Position numbers and translations under genes: made by a program. From contig VYZB01000134.1 of the NCBI GenBank assembly GCA_013397455.1, forward strand, positions 1,718,964 through 1,782,963: 64,000 nucleotides of DNA. Reading direction: 5' to 3'. Position 1 is the first letter of the stretch; each line of letters opens with the position of its first letter. The notes below the pieces were generated by a model that ran no database searches, was not told where the DNA came from, and worked only from the letters and a program-made list of their open reading frames with translations. The stretch comes from Crotophaga sulcirostris. Its lineage: Eukaryota; Chordata; Aves; Cuculiformes; Crotophagidae. Below are positions 1 through 11,899 of the stretch, one piece after another.

Positions 1-3000
1 TCTACTAACCTACCACGAGTGAATTCACCTCACCCAGTTTATAGACACTTTTCATTTATACTGGTTGTGTAAGTTTTCTTTGCAGTTAACCAAGCAAGGC
101 AGGGGTAACTGTACAGAGATACTTTATTTCTCATAGACAATTGTCTCAGGATATAATGACTCCCATCCTAGAGGTATCTGCCTCTGTCCGTCAGGTATTG
201 AGGGAACACAGGCAACTAGATTAGACTATGTAAAGTCTGATGAACTCATTATCATCCAATATGGGTTGGATGATTCATCAATATTGGTGAATCAGGAGCC
301 ACTCAAGCATTTCTACAACTAATTGAAAAGCTGGTGGTTACTTTATCCATGACACATTTTGTTGAAGATCTTAGCATAAGCAGGAAGCTCCAACAAATGT
401 TAGAAAGGGGTAACATTGGCAACCATCCACTAATATGTTTTGAGTTTTGTGTGCTTGAAATTGTTGGCAAACTACACAACTATTTTGTGTACCAGACCAT
501 CACATTCTAGGGGACATCCGTCCAAGGCAACTAGCAGCCTTTCATTCTTGAGCTCAGACAAAGCTAACCACATTGTTTTCTTTTTCAGGATTTATTTTAT
601 TTTCTCCTGATTCCTGACTTTCTATTACTATTAAATACAACAAAACAAAACATTTTGAAAGCCTAAAGTTCTGTACTTTAGAAAAATTGTGGTCTTATGA
701 AATATCTAACAAGAAAACTAAAATTAAGAAGGTAATTTAATTATTTCAAATGAAGATACAGATAAAGCTATTTTCTGTGCAATTGCCTGTAATTATATAC
801 TAGTAGTACTAACTGTCTGAATATCCTCTAATTTTAAGTAGCACAGACCTGTTCTCAAATGTCATTCCTCTAAATTTCATTTTAAAATATCATTAGTAAG
901 TCATAAGTAATTGATCTGAAAAGAGTCTTCCAGCCATTCACTTTCTTATTGTCTGGATTTCATAATTTCTATTTAGGATTTCATGTAAGAGTCCTGGAAA
1001 AAAATCTGAACAAACAATCTAGAAAAGCTTCTACAAGCAATTACTATTACTTGTAACTTCCAGTTAGTAAAATGCAGGATTTTCATCTTAAAATAACAAT
1101 ATACTCTCTATCCCCATACATAAGCCTTCATACAGTGAGAAATGATTCTTGAATTTTCCTGAACTAAGAGCTTATAACCATATCTTTTCAGAAACTGAAA
1201 TATACTTTATGTTTTTTTAAATTTCTGTCACTTCAGTGTAATGGAGTTCTAAAATATTTGATTTGAATAAATATGCAAATATGACTCATGACTTGCACAG
1301 TGAAGGTACTTCTTAGCCAGAAATAAAACAAAAGAAAAAATAACTTAAAAGTTAAATAGAATACAGAATTCCATTGGTTATGCAAGAGGAAAAATTAACT
1401 GAGTTTTACTGAGTTATCTAAAACATGATGTGAGAATAAAAAAGCAGTTCTGAAGAACTATTCGTGTTGCCAAGTCACAGAGAATAGATGAACAGATCAG
1501 CTAGTAATGTGACAAATCATTTAATTTACGCCTCAGAACGGTACTTGCAGCTTAGATAGGAAGACTTTTGTCATGTTTATATATGTGCTATATAGAACTA
1601 TTTTAACTAAGATACTTTATAAATATCCCTATATAAACTCGAACTGTTTCCACAAATGGAAAGGGTTGATACATATACCATCATTTTCTTCCATCTCTTT
1701 GGAAACAAAATGCTATTAAATAATTCAAAATATACAATAATATTGCATTTATATAGATCAAAATAAGGTCCTGTCACCATTTACCAGTCAGTGCAAATGT
1801 GTGCAAAAATGAAATTCTAAGTTTTAAGATCTTAGTGACTTGATATCCTGAAGTCTTACCCCCCTTTTAATGAAACCTGACTCACCCAGCCCAAAGCAGA
1901 TTTTGATCTGCATCTATTCTTTGAGAAACTCACCAATATCCAAAAGGTATCGCCAATATCCAAAAGTTATCCGCAAGTTGAGATACAAAAATATTTGGAG
2001 AAAAGGAATTCTGGATTTGTAAATATCTTGAACAATCATAGAAAAGAACAGTACAGAATGGAGGAACGTGTATTTTCACTCCTGCTTTCTAAAACTGCAT
2101 TGGTAACCAGTCAAATGAAATTTTTACAATTATTGGTCATCGTTTACGTATTTTTATGTCATAAAATGAGCAATCTATATTGCTCATGGCTATTTCCAAA
2201 TGTTTTGAATTCTGCATTTTAATACATTTTCTCAAAAGCTTGTACTTTCATTTTTCACTTGGTTTCTAGCACTTAAAACCCAAAATTCTCCAGTTCTAAT
2301 GTGCCACAGGACTCATATCTCACAGGCAAAGTTTCCTGTGTTTTCAAGATTGATCCCGTGTAGACATATGCAGTTAATTTTACAGACAACAAACCTACTT
2401 GTGCATAAACTGAATATATATATAATTTTTTGCAAGTTCTAGGTCTTAGACAATGCCACAAAATAGGTTACTATATATATATATGAACTTCTCATACAAA
2501 TACAAACATCTTTCATTGCTCCATTGGAACTGATTTGTAAATAGATAGTTTGTCAAAAATATCAGCCTTTAGCTCTGACAGATGAGCAACTAAGCCAACA
2601 AGTCACTGCTCCTTGTGAACGTTTTCTAGTAAAACAGTACACTTCAAGACATGATTCACCAGAATTTATTAACGGAATGAAAGGGAAATAATTTTGTAGC
2701 TGACCTTTCTAAACAACGGGGGCACAAAATTGTGTGTAACAAAAAAAAAGGTAAACTGAAAAGCAAGTATCACTCCCTTTTCTGGTTTAGATCAAGATCC
2801 TCAGGATACGTAAGAGATGTCATGCAGTATGAGGCCAGAAATAGATTTTCTGACGCAGACAGATCTCCTTTCTTCCCCACAAAAAAACCCAACAACTTCG
2901 CACTGTAGCATTGCCTCATTTCAGACACTATGGTAATGGCTGCTGACTGCATCTCCTCTTCCAACCATATAAGAGTTTCAACCAACCTTGAAGGTTAAAC

Positions 3001-3062
3001 TAAACCTGGATCTCAAATCCGTTTATAACTAAAAGCAAAATCAATTATAAGGACAACTAATA
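1..3062. other. Unique non-coding DNA, no gene seen
   Basis: AT-rich sequence with stops in all frames and no recognisable protein, RNA gene or repeat family. It contains a short imperfect tandem duplication (two about 20-base units around 1932-1971 with core CCAATATCCAAAAG) and two short AT runs at about 2414-2424 and 2472-2484. The first 580 bases are slightly less AT-rich and could be an old unrecognised repeat, but I could not match them to a family. Confidence 0.6.
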
Positions 3063-3099
3063 TTTTCTTTTTTCTTTTCTTTTCTTTTCCTTTCTTTTC

Positions 3100-3130
<31 letters not shown>

Positions 3131-3184
3131 CTTTTCTTTTCTTTTCTTTTCTTTTCTTTTCTTTTCTTTTCTTTTCTTTTCTTT
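3063..3184. repeat. (TTTTC)n pentanucleotide microsatellite, left part
   Basis: A long pyrimidine-only run of TTTTC units (AAAAG on the other strand). The first 60 bases carry small interruptions (a T-rich unit and a TTTCC unit); from about 3110 it is pure up to the assembly gap. Any reading frame through it is a low-complexity artefact. The array clearly continues into the gap, so its true length is unknown. Confidence 0.95.
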
Positions 3185-3359
3185 NNNNNNNNNNNNNNNN
3201 NNNNNNNNNNNNNNNNNNNNNNNNNNNNNNNNNNNNNNNNNNNNNNNNNNNNNNNNNNNNNNNNNNNNNNNNNNNNNNNNNNNNNNNNNNNNNNNNNNNN
3301 NNNNNNNNNNNNNNNNNNNNNNNNNNNNNNNNNNNNNNNNNNNNNNNNNNNNNNNNNNN
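3185..3359. other. Assembly gap (175 N)
   Basis: A run of 175 undetermined bases inside the pentamer array. The left flank is TTTTC and the right flank is CCTTT, so the gap falls within repeat sequence. The stated length may be only an estimate. Confidence 0.99.
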
Positions 3360-3390
3360 TTATCTCCTTCCCTCTCCTTTCCTTTCCTTT
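3360..3390. repeat. Right edge of pentamer array, CCTTT-type units
   Basis: After the gap the pyrimidine run resumes as irregular CT-rich sequence and then three CCTTT units. The motif therefore differs from the TTTTC side, which implies a motif change somewhere within the missing bases. Confidence 0.85.
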
Positions 3391-4827
3391 AAGGTTGTTT
3401 TCACTAAAATAACAAAATGTTCTCACCATCTGTAAATGTTTTAAAGAATATATTTATACATATATATGTGCCTATATCATTCTTGGTTAGAAAAATATAC
3501 TGTTGATATTCTCTAAGGAATCTAAATAAACTACATTTCACTCCTAACACCCCCAAAGTCCATAAAATTTCAAAAGGGATGAGAATAATTTTGCTTTTAA
3601 AATACCAAAACAATGATATATTCAGTCAAAATACCAAGACATTACATCAAAATATAAAATAATAAAACCATGATAATAAATTTCTCCTTATCTAAACTAG
3701 TGAAACAGCATTGAGATTCCTATCCAGTCCTAGAAATGTGTCCAAGATATTCTGTCCAAGGATCCCAATTAGCCTTGTACAAAAAAGACTACATTTGATG
3801 TTACTCTACAAAGGAAAATTTTAAGAAAGTACTTTTTAAAATACAACATAGACAAAACATTCCAGACTCAATCCTAGAAGAGCAGAGTGGAGTGACTTAT
3901 ATCATAGTGTATACCACTAGTGATGATAACATAAGTCATAACAGTGCTTTGGCTTCATGTGTCATATACCACATATGATAAACCAAGCATCTCCAACTGT
4001 AAATTACTAAACAATAAGTTACTGGACTGTCTTTCCATTTTTTGTGGTTCCCCAGATACTGGTTTTTGTAATTCCCCAGGCTGTTTCTCTGTTAACCAAT
4101 ACTTTTTTGGTTTGCTGTTTTTTTAAAAATTATACTCATCAGAGTATTTTAAAGAAGTTTGGTGGTACACTCCTTGAAATTATTTTGAGTTCTTGAAAAT
4201 TACAAATACCGGGGTGCTCATATGATTTACCATGTCTAAGTTTTATGAGTAAGATCAATACGAAACAACTCTTCATAAAGTAGTGATTCAGCATCACTCT
4301 TACTTCATATAAATTACTGAAGTTATTATTTTTAAATGAATTACTGTAAAATTATGTTGGATGACTGGTCTTGGAATTCCTAAATTAGGAAATAAACTAA
4401 GGCTACCTGAGAAAATAGAAGAAGAAAAGATATTTGGCATTAACTTACAAAACTGTGTATATTGAATGATTTTAACAATAAATGCAGGTCCTTATGTGCT
4501 TCACACAATAAAAAATAAGGTACCTTGCATTATTTTGTACACATTCCCTAATGAACCATTGACAATTTGGCTTAAAATAATTCTGTCATTAAAATACTTA
4601 AGGACAGAGACAAGACCTGTAATTTTGGAAAAAGAAATAAGAGACAAGAAATTCTAACTATGCCTCTTAGCCTCAGCTTCTTGGTTTCTCTGTTATGTAA
4701 CCTAAGTTACTGTCTTTTTATGAGTATCAATTAATTAATTGTTGGTTTAAAATAAAAATCTATGGAGATCAGAAGTATCATAACAATTTTTTTTTTTAAA
4801 TATCATCAGTTCAATTGGTCAGAGCAA
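3391..4827. other. Unique non-coding DNA, no gene seen
   Basis: AT-rich sequence with only short random open frames. No repeat family, RNA gene or splice-bounded exon was recognised. Confidence 0.6.
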
Positions 4828-5345
4828 ATCACAGAATCATGGCAATGTTAGAATCATAGAATCATGTAAGAGTTTGAGTTGGAAAGGTCATCTAGTCCAA
4901 TCCCCCTGTAGTGAGCAGGGACATCTTCAACTAGATCAGGTTGCTCACAGCACCATCCAACCCTATCTTGAATGTTTTTATGGTTGGACCTGACTATCTT
5001 AAAAGTATTTTCCAACATAAAAAAATCTGTGATTCTGTGATTCTGTTTACAGGAATGGGACATCTACCACCTCTCTGGGCAACCTGTTGCAGAGTTTCAT
5101 CACCCTTATCATAAAAAATTTCTTCCTCATAACTGGTCTGAATCTACGCTGTTTTAGTTTAAAACTGTTACCCCTTGTCCTGTCACTACAGGCCCTGTTA
5201 AAATTTGTCCCCATCTTTCCCATAAACCCCCTTTAAGTTCTGAAAGGCTGCTGTAAGGTTTCACTGAAGCCTTCTTCTCTCCATTCTGAACCACCTCAGC
5301 TCTCTCAGACTTTCTTCAAAGAGATGTTCTATTCCTGTGTTGTCT
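4828..5345 (-). mobile_element. CR1 LINE 3' fragment, interrupted by a nested CR1
   Basis: A minus-strand CR1 fragment. Its left edge carries the reversed octamer tail (AGAATCAT-type units at 4831-4866). Leftward-reading sequence then matches the CR1 3' UTR and ORF2 C-terminal region, including the typical antisense landmarks for cacctctctgggcaacctg and ccccttgtcctgtcact. Many substitutions mark it as old. The homology is split by a short opposite-strand CR1 tail at 4981-5045. No intact frame remains. Confidence 0.88.
4981..5045 (+). mobile_element. Nested CR1 tail (5'-truncated) inside a minus-strand CR1
   Basis: About 65 bases read as the extreme 3' end of a CR1 in sense: a TGGTTGGACCTGA-like block, a CTTTTCCAACC-like block, then two ATTCTGTG-type octamers. 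It sits inside the minus-strand CR1, whose homology resumes directly after it. The bases TTTA occur just before (4977-4980) and just after (5046-5049) and may be a short target duplication. Confidence 0.7.
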
Positions 5346-5359
5346 CTACGAGACATCCA

Positions 5360-5812
5360 CAAGATATCTAGGGCAGCCTCTTGCTCATAGTAGGACCATT
5401 GCCAACTTTAGATCAGGCTAGTTATGGATACATCCAGCTGAATTTTGGATATCATTCAAGATGGAGATTCCACAAACTCTCCTGGATTTTTCCTAGTGCA
5501 TAATCTGAACCTCCCAAACTGCAATCTGTGGTCAGGACTACTTGTTATACCACCTGATACTATCAAGAAGAATTTGGCTCCGTCTTTCTAATCTCCCTTG
5601 ACGTGGCTGCAAGCTGCTATTACATTACCCCATAGCTTTCTATTCAAACAAGGCCTAGTCACTCAATGTTCATCCATAAACCATGTGTTCTAGGTCCCTG
5701 ACCATCTTTTTTGCACTCTGCTGGACCTTTTCCCATTTCTCTACATCTGTTTTGATCAGGGTATCCAAAACCTGACACAATATTTCAGAAGGTTCAGTCT
5801 CATCAACCACAA
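5360..5812 (-). mobile_element. Second, older CR1 fragment
   Basis: Decayed minus-strand CR1-like sequence. The antisense order of landmarks follows the CR1 3' third: a cctctctggattttt-type block, 'aatctgaacctccca', a 'ctctgctggacc' block, and 'atccaaaacctgacacaatatt', corresponding to the CR1 'cccaaaactgaacacagtatt' region. Divergence is high and the edges are approximate. It could be a continuation of a rearranged first copy, but the repeated landmarks argue for a separate insertion. Confidence 0.65.
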
Positions 5813-8129
5813 AGTAACATTTAAATCTCTTCTGGCTGCTCTACTGAAAACACTTCAATTGAATTAATGCAGTTGACTTGTGATGGACCTGAGACTCTGG
5901 AACAGGGACCAAATGTTCTCAAAAGATCTTTCTATCAGCCTGTGGGAGGAAAGCTGAGCTTGAAGTTCATTAGGCTTTTCCTTGACAAAAGACTCAATCA
6001 AATCAGCTAACACAGTGAACGCTCCATCAACATCTATAATGCACAGGATTTCTTCTTCTTTATCACATACCAGGAATGCAAACTCCCTTCTTCTCAGGCA
6101 TTGACTCTTATGGCAAGGAAATGTGGCTGTGTGCCAGAACTAATCCACAACTTGCCTCAGAGAATCAGGACTCCAAGGTGTGCCACAGCACGTAGCTAAC
6201 AGTAAGTCAAAAAGCATTCTTTTTACTTTCATTTCCTTTGGTCAAAGGCTCTAATACTCTATTTTAGTTTCTTAAGTGTACGTAATTTTGTTCAAAAAGC
6301 CAGTGTACCACAAAAGTAGCACCTGAGAAGCAGCTCAGAGATCACAAGGTCGCAACATCGTGCTGCAGATTTAACTAGCGCCATCTTTCTTATTCCCCCT
6401 CCCCCAACCCCCAGCCACAATAGACAGCAGTAAGAATGTGGGTGGAAGGAATCACTTGAAATTGACAGTTTATTACAGTTCCTTAAAGCTGCACAGAATT
6501 CTTTCTGAGTCACTGTATTAGGACTACATTTCTCCTAGCCATAGAATTGCTCTTAGCGAATTGGAGTCTCTTCCCTGCCCTGCACAGGCATGTATTTCAC
6601 ACCAAATAAAAAGGAACACTCATACCTGTATGTGGCTCAGACTAAAAGAAAGTAACATAAAGAAACAGATATCTAAAAATTTCACTTGGCCTTAATACCT
6701 CTTTTCTAAGATGTCTTCTCTTACTTAGATCACAAAGAATACTCTATAAACTTAGTGAGGTTAAGTTATTTATACAACACCATGAGAATCCATATCAAAA
6801 ACATGAACCTTAAAAAGTCACTGTCTAAACCTGGAGGCCTGTAAGTTTTCACATTATAGTCATCAGAACTCTAAATTTCTTCTAGTGGGCAACTCTAGAG
6901 TTACCTGTGGACTGGTCATGCTTATGTGAAGCTCAGTTAAGAGTCATATAGAAAGAATTCCCCACATAGCTTACGTCTGGGGCTCAAAGCCTACCAGTAT
7001 TGCATAGAAAACTATGAACTGTCCCACAAAACACAATCAAAAGGTTCAATATTCTGCTTCTCATTCTCTTTCGCTGAACTTATTAACCTATTCAGAAACC
7101 AGAAGAACTGTCTTGAAATTACTTCTGTTTGGATATAAAACTCTCTCTTTGGCTAAGCACAGATCGGTACGCTTTATGATACTCTTAACACATTAGCACA
7201 ATGTCTTGATGAATACCATATCTATGCACCTGACATTCCTGAACCAATGTACAGGGAGAGAGGGCATCTAACTTCACAGTAAGATGACATTTAAAAATAA
7301 GGTTAAAGTTTTAGTGGTGCAGCACCAGTACAAAAGCAGACTATGCTAGCAGAAGACTGTGAAGCTGTCCTAAGCCTACTTGAAAGTCTGATGATAGGAT
7401 CTATCTGCTGGACAGATTGATGGAGTCTGAAATTCTGCTTTTACTGTTAACTGCCTCCCCTCCAAAGTTCTCATTTTCTCAGCTTCCCAAATATAAATTA
7501 GAGACCCAGAGAGAAAGAGAAAATGCACAGGGCTTTTAAGTTAGGTTTTGCTCTCAGCATTCCATAAGGGAAGGTTCTGGAGAAAAATTATTTTGGAACA
7601 AAGCATATACAACTCTTATGGAGTAAACCTGACATACAGCAACACTTCATTGTCTTGCATAGCTTGGATAAATATTATAAGTTACGATAGCCTCATAAAC
7701 CAGGAAAATTCACTGTGTGGTTTCCTCAGGATTATAGCACTTCATTTCCACATCTCACCTATTGACCCTTTCATTCATTCTTGTCCATGACATTTCATTA
7801 TATAGTGCACACATGATTTGGAAACAGAAAATCAATTCCAAGAACTCCTATCCCCTTTTTGCAAAGCAGATGGAATTATTTCTTTTGAAATAAATTAACA
7901 AATAATTCAGAAAAATACTGGCTGTAAACATGGAAAAAAGTAATAAAGATAAGTTTCAAAGAAGCTTAGTGTTTAGGGGATATATGCAATTGTAAAAATG
8001 TGAGGAAGAGTCTGAATCTAAAGATTTTGCTCTAACTGTCTGTCTGATAAATTGCACAGACATGGCCAAATAGAACAGAATGACCTCACAGAGAGTTGGT
8101 GCTAGGTATCAAGTTAACATAGTAAGTGT
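5813..8129. other. Unique non-coding DNA, no gene seen
   Basis: Mixed AT-rich sequence with a C-run near 6400. Only short random frames are open. No repeat family or exon was recognised. Confidence 0.55.
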
Positions 8130-8635
8130 GTAGTCCATCACCTTGACACTGACACTGATACTGTCCCAAACAACATCCTTGTCTCTAAATTGGAGAAACA
8201 TGGATTTGATGGATAGACCTCTTGGTGGATAAAGAATGTTCACACTCAAAGAGTAGTGGTCAATAGGTTGATGTCCAAGTAGAGACCAGTGATGAGTGGC
8301 GTTATGCAAGGGTCAGTATTGGATTTGGTACTGTTTAAGACCTTTGTCAAAGGCATGGACAGTGGGACTGAGGGCACCCTCAGCAAGTTTGCTGATGACA
8401 CCAAGCTGTGTGATGCAGTCAACATGCCAGAGGGAAGGGCTTGAGGAATAGGAGCATGTAAACTTCAGGAAGTTCAACAAGGCCAAGTGTGAGGTACTGC
8501 ATATGGGTCAGGGCAATCCCAAGCAGATATACAATCTGAATGGAAAATTAGTTGAGAGCAGCCCTGACGAGAAGGACTTGGCGGTATTGGTTGATGAGAA
8601 GCTCAACATCATCTGGCAATTTGAACTTGAGCAGT
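8130..8635 (+). mobile_element. CR1 LINE fragment, ORF2 reverse-transcriptase region
   Basis: Plus-strand CR1 with a decayed reverse-transcriptase coding segment. Blocks correspond to the KAFDTVPHNIL-type motif, the LSKLERHGFDGW-type motif, a 'GSVLG'-like block, and the catalytic motif read as SKFADD at about 8381-8400, where both aspartates are still encoded. Stops and indels make it non-functional. It ends abruptly in the region encoding the LVDEKLN-type motif, without the 3' UTR or octamer tail, at the border with an oppositely oriented CR1 piece. Confidence 0.85.
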
Positions 8636-9040
8636 AGCTCATGCTCCTTGATAGAATCAGGACCTGCACCTGTTAGGCTTCTTTTAGTTGTCTGAACAAA
8701 GCTTCATCTTCTTCTTGTTGTTAGGTGGTCTGTAGCAGACACCCATCACGAAGTCACTCTCGTTGACTCTTTGATGCTTCTTTACCCATAAACATGCAAA
8801 TTTGAGCAAGGCTTTGTGCCTTTGAGTTTTGTGTCTTTGTGTAAACTGAATGCCCTGCTCCTTGGCTTCCTGAACTTGTCCTACCTAAAGACTCCACACC
8901 GATTCAACACAATACTCTATTCAAGCAAACTATCACACCTTGTCTCCGTGATCTCAGTGAGATCATAGTTCTGTAACCAAACCGAGACTTCTGCTGTGTT
9001 TCCCATGTTGGTGAATTGCTGCACAGGTGTCTGAGACAGG
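8636..9040 (-). mobile_element. CR1 LINE fragment, ORF2 endonuclease region
   Basis: Reading the minus strand from about 9040 downwards gives pieces of the CR1 apurinic-type endonuclease: a LQNYDLTEITET block and a VMGVCYRPPN-like block (in another frame), followed by an LKEA-like block. Stops and frameshifts are frequent. The fragment lacks both the 5' end and everything downstream of the endonuclease, and meets the plus-strand reverse-transcriptase fragment tail to tail at about 8636. Confidence 0.75.
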
Positions 9041-9302
9041 CCTCCAGTAACACTATTTTCTGAGAAAGAAGAGAGCCTCCCTCATGTTGTGTGCCAAGGC
9101 ACTTCCTTATTGCCTCTCATGTCCCTCCTACACTTCTCTTCAGTCTTTGGTCACCATTCCTGGACAAACCTAGGTTAAAGTCATCCTCACTTGTTTGCAA
9201 AGACGTTCTTGTCCTCAAGTTAGTCCAACACTCCACTGTGGCTTTTATTCTTCAAAGGGAACCACGTAGTTGTCAAAGACAAGGTTCTGAATGTGATATC
9301 AG

Positions 9303-9650
9303 CTATGCAACTCGGTACTGACATGCCAGATACCTTTCTGTTCCACCTAGAATCAAGGAAAGTAAAGACAAATAAGTTTTCAGCATAATACATTGTTTTC
9401 CCTGGGTAGTTTCTTTGTCACAACAAGCTGCATAGTTTGTCACAGTTCTATTTTCAATTGTGTTTTCTGCTTTCTGTGCATCATCAAAACTACCTATTAA
9501 TTCTTTGTCTGTTTGTAAATTTTTTATAGGAAATACTCCAGCGGAAAGATCTTTTTTTTCAAAGCACAAAACCAGAAAATGAAATAGGAAAGTCAGAAAT
9601 GCCAGAGCTGTGATCTGTTTTAAAAAAGAATCCATAGGATTCTGAGACAA
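9303..9650 (-). CDS. Weak candidate small membrane or secreted protein or exon; unrecognised
   Basis: An open minus-strand frame of 115 codons. The second methionine (about codon 6) starts a stretch with a strongly hydrophobic segment (TALAFLTFLFHFLVLCF) like a signal peptide or anchor. It is followed by a polar region with an NRT N-glycosylation site and a CC...C cysteine group. Just upstream of the second methionine, the minus strand reads a pyrimidine-rich run ending in CAG, compatible with a splice acceptor. I recognise no family. The C-terminal part (after the last cysteine) looks like random sequence. It could easily be chance in AT-rich DNA. No promoter, neighbouring exon or donor site is convincing. 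Confidence 0.12.
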   Translation of the reverse strand: MSQNPMDSFLKQITALAFLTFLFHFLVLCFEKKDLSAGVFPIKNLQTDKELIGSFDDAQKAENTIENRTVTNYAACCDKETTQGKQCIMLKTYLSLLSLILGGTERYLACQYRVA

Positions 9651-10340
9651 AGGAAAATCAGATAATAACTGTTAAAGAAATAATGTTAGTGAATCAAAGG
9701 TTGCCTGCCTTTTTGGAAAAAAGGCTGAATCCAATGACTTTTCTTACAGCTGCTCTCAATATTCTCAACAGTGCATTTTAAAAGCAGAAAGCTTTATGCA
9801 AAACTGTTCTTCATTATTGCTTTTGTAACAATCTTAAGTGTAACACCAAGGAACAACCTTTCTGAACTGCCCCTTCCAAGAATATTTGCTTTCTCCTGTG
9901 TCAGTATGTGAGTTCTTAACCTGGAACTAAAATTATTACCCCGTTTTTATCAAAATATGTTTTTGGGGAGTGAGAGAAGAGATAGTGTAGCTCAGAAACC
10001 AAGTACCTGGTTGTCTGATTAGGGATATACCTAAGTTGGTAAAAGTGTTCAACAAACTCAGGTTATACTGTATGACAATAAACTGCTGTTTCCCAGGTAA
10101 TGTACTCAGTGTTACAAAGTGATTTTTGCATTTTCCTGTAATAATACTAAATCACTGCTCTCTTTCAGTCCACATATAAGACATTCACTTTGGCAGTGAA
10201 TACCAGTTTTACCTGAATTGCATCCATCATTACTTTACTCTGGGTGAACTGTTTGAAGCCAAATTGTATAAAAACTACACATTCAAAAAGCAGATTAAAA
10301 CTGACATGCCCAGCCCTCTAAGGAAGACAAAGAAAACCTA

Positions 10341-10400
10341 TTAAAAAAAACAACAACCCAAAAACCCAAAACAAATTAAAAAAAAACAACCACAAACCCC
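10341..10400. repeat. A/C-rich low-complexity tract
   Basis: Runs of A interspersed with single C or CC, such as AACAACAACCC and AAACAACCAC. It is simple sequence, possibly the remnant of a poly(A)-rich tail, with no coding content. Confidence 0.75.
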
Positions 10401-11119
10401 TGCCTGCTTAGAGACATGGCACTTCAAGCCAGATAAGTGTCCCACTTAACTTAAATGAGTACCCATTATGCAGAGAGTAGTCTCTAGGAATCAGCAGCTG
10501 GAAAGAATATTGAAGGTCTGAAGAAGAATTGACCAAATAGACGAAAATGAAACCTCTTCAAGAAGATCTACTGCAAGACTATATTTCCAAAAATGCATGG
10601 TAGTCTCAGTGTGCACCCAATCTGGGAACACCATGGGAGCCCACAAATTATGTCTACTGGTTTGTGACTACTTCCCTTTTCATTTGCCTCTTTCATCACT
10701 CTCTTTGCTCCACTATAACTTACTCATCACAAAGTAGTTCATCTTTCACTTTTCTAGACTGATCAAGTCATTAGTCTTGCTCAGCTCCCTAATGATTGAA
10801 CATAAGAAATGTTTTCATGCCCTATTATCAACATGAACATTATTTAATAACACAATCTGAAAAAAAATTTTCAGGATCTTTCTCCATGTCTGACAATAAT
10901 TAGTCAGATCACACAGCAAGGAAATATCACACTCTATCTGCCATAAACCTGGCTTGCTTAGAATCATTAGATTCTCTGAAGATATTAGAAAAAAAATGAG
11001 ACTTCTCTAAACTTTTTAATGGATACTGTGCTAAAAAGAAAAGACATAATCAGAGAAAAAAATAGCTCTAAAGAATTTGCTCAACCATACTGTTCTTAGT
11101 TTATCTGTGTACTTCAGCT

Positions 11120-11340
11120 ACATTTCTCAATGTCTGCAAATTAGTCGTTTACTTTTTGAACTGTCATTAAGGACTAATTAAAGTAATTAGACCGATTAGC
11201 CTGCCCCCATTTAATATTGTATTCCATGCTTGTAAATATAATTACATCCCCTCAGTTTTCTTCAAACTAAGGAACAACAGTGCTTGCAAAATTTGCTGGT
11301 AGGCATTATTTGCTAAGCAAATCTTTACTGCTCTATTTAA
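11120..11340. promoter_or_regulatory. Candidate conserved non-coding element with homeodomain-type sites
   Basis: Within about 40 bases (11162-11199) lie CATTAA, CTAATTA, GTAATTAG and GATTAG, all core words for homeodomain proteins. A perfect 15-base palindrome, ATTTGCTAAGCAAAT, lies at 11308-11322. Such clustering without repeats or coding potential is typical of developmental enhancers. This is inference from word content only. Confidence 0.3.
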
Positions 11341-11899
11341 ATTCACAAGAAAGTCTTACACTTAATGTTCAAAGAGGACTAATCATAACTGAGATAGCAA
11401 CCAGTATTCCATAACAAGCTACCGACAAGATAACATTGGTCCCTAGATTTTTTGAAGTCCAAATACCCTGTGAATACCTGTACATTACATTTGCCAAGTT
11501 CAAATATATATAAATTGTAAGCCATGTATCAATGATGAAAATTATGAAAAACCCTAAAACTGCATTTAAACAGCCTAACAGGCATTCTGCATACACAAAT
11601 GTTTGCATTTTTATTTTCATTGCCCACTGCTAATCTCAAATTAAATCTAAACTCATATGCAGGAATATTGTATGAAATTAATGCACATAAAGAAGAGTAA
11701 ACCAAAGCATGAAGTGCAGGACAGTTGAAAAAAATATTTTATTTATTACCAATATGGCTTTAGCTGGAGTATCATGTATGTTATGTAGTACCTGAAGAAA
11801 GACTTGATTTCTTCAGAAAACAAAACTCAAATAAGAGTATCTTGGATGATTAGAAACTTAAGAAAAATTACATAGGAGGAAAAACTGAGAACTGGATTG
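11341..11899. other. Unique non-coding DNA, no gene seen
   Basis: AT-rich sequence; an 83-codon minus-strand frame at 11369-11620 is hydrophobic but shows no recognisable family and no splice or start context, so it is treated as chance. Confidence 0.5.

Larger units (their letters stand above)
9041..11119. other. Unique non-coding DNA with one weak exon-like frame and an A-rich tract
   Basis: No repeat family was recognised apart from an A/C-rich low-complexity tract at 10341-10400. A 115-codon minus-strand frame at 9303-9650 is listed separately as a weak candidate. The rest shows only random short frames. Confidence 0.5.

Noticed and set aside
3013..3429. 138-codon lysine-rich frame
   Set aside because: It is translation of the TTTTC array and the N gap.
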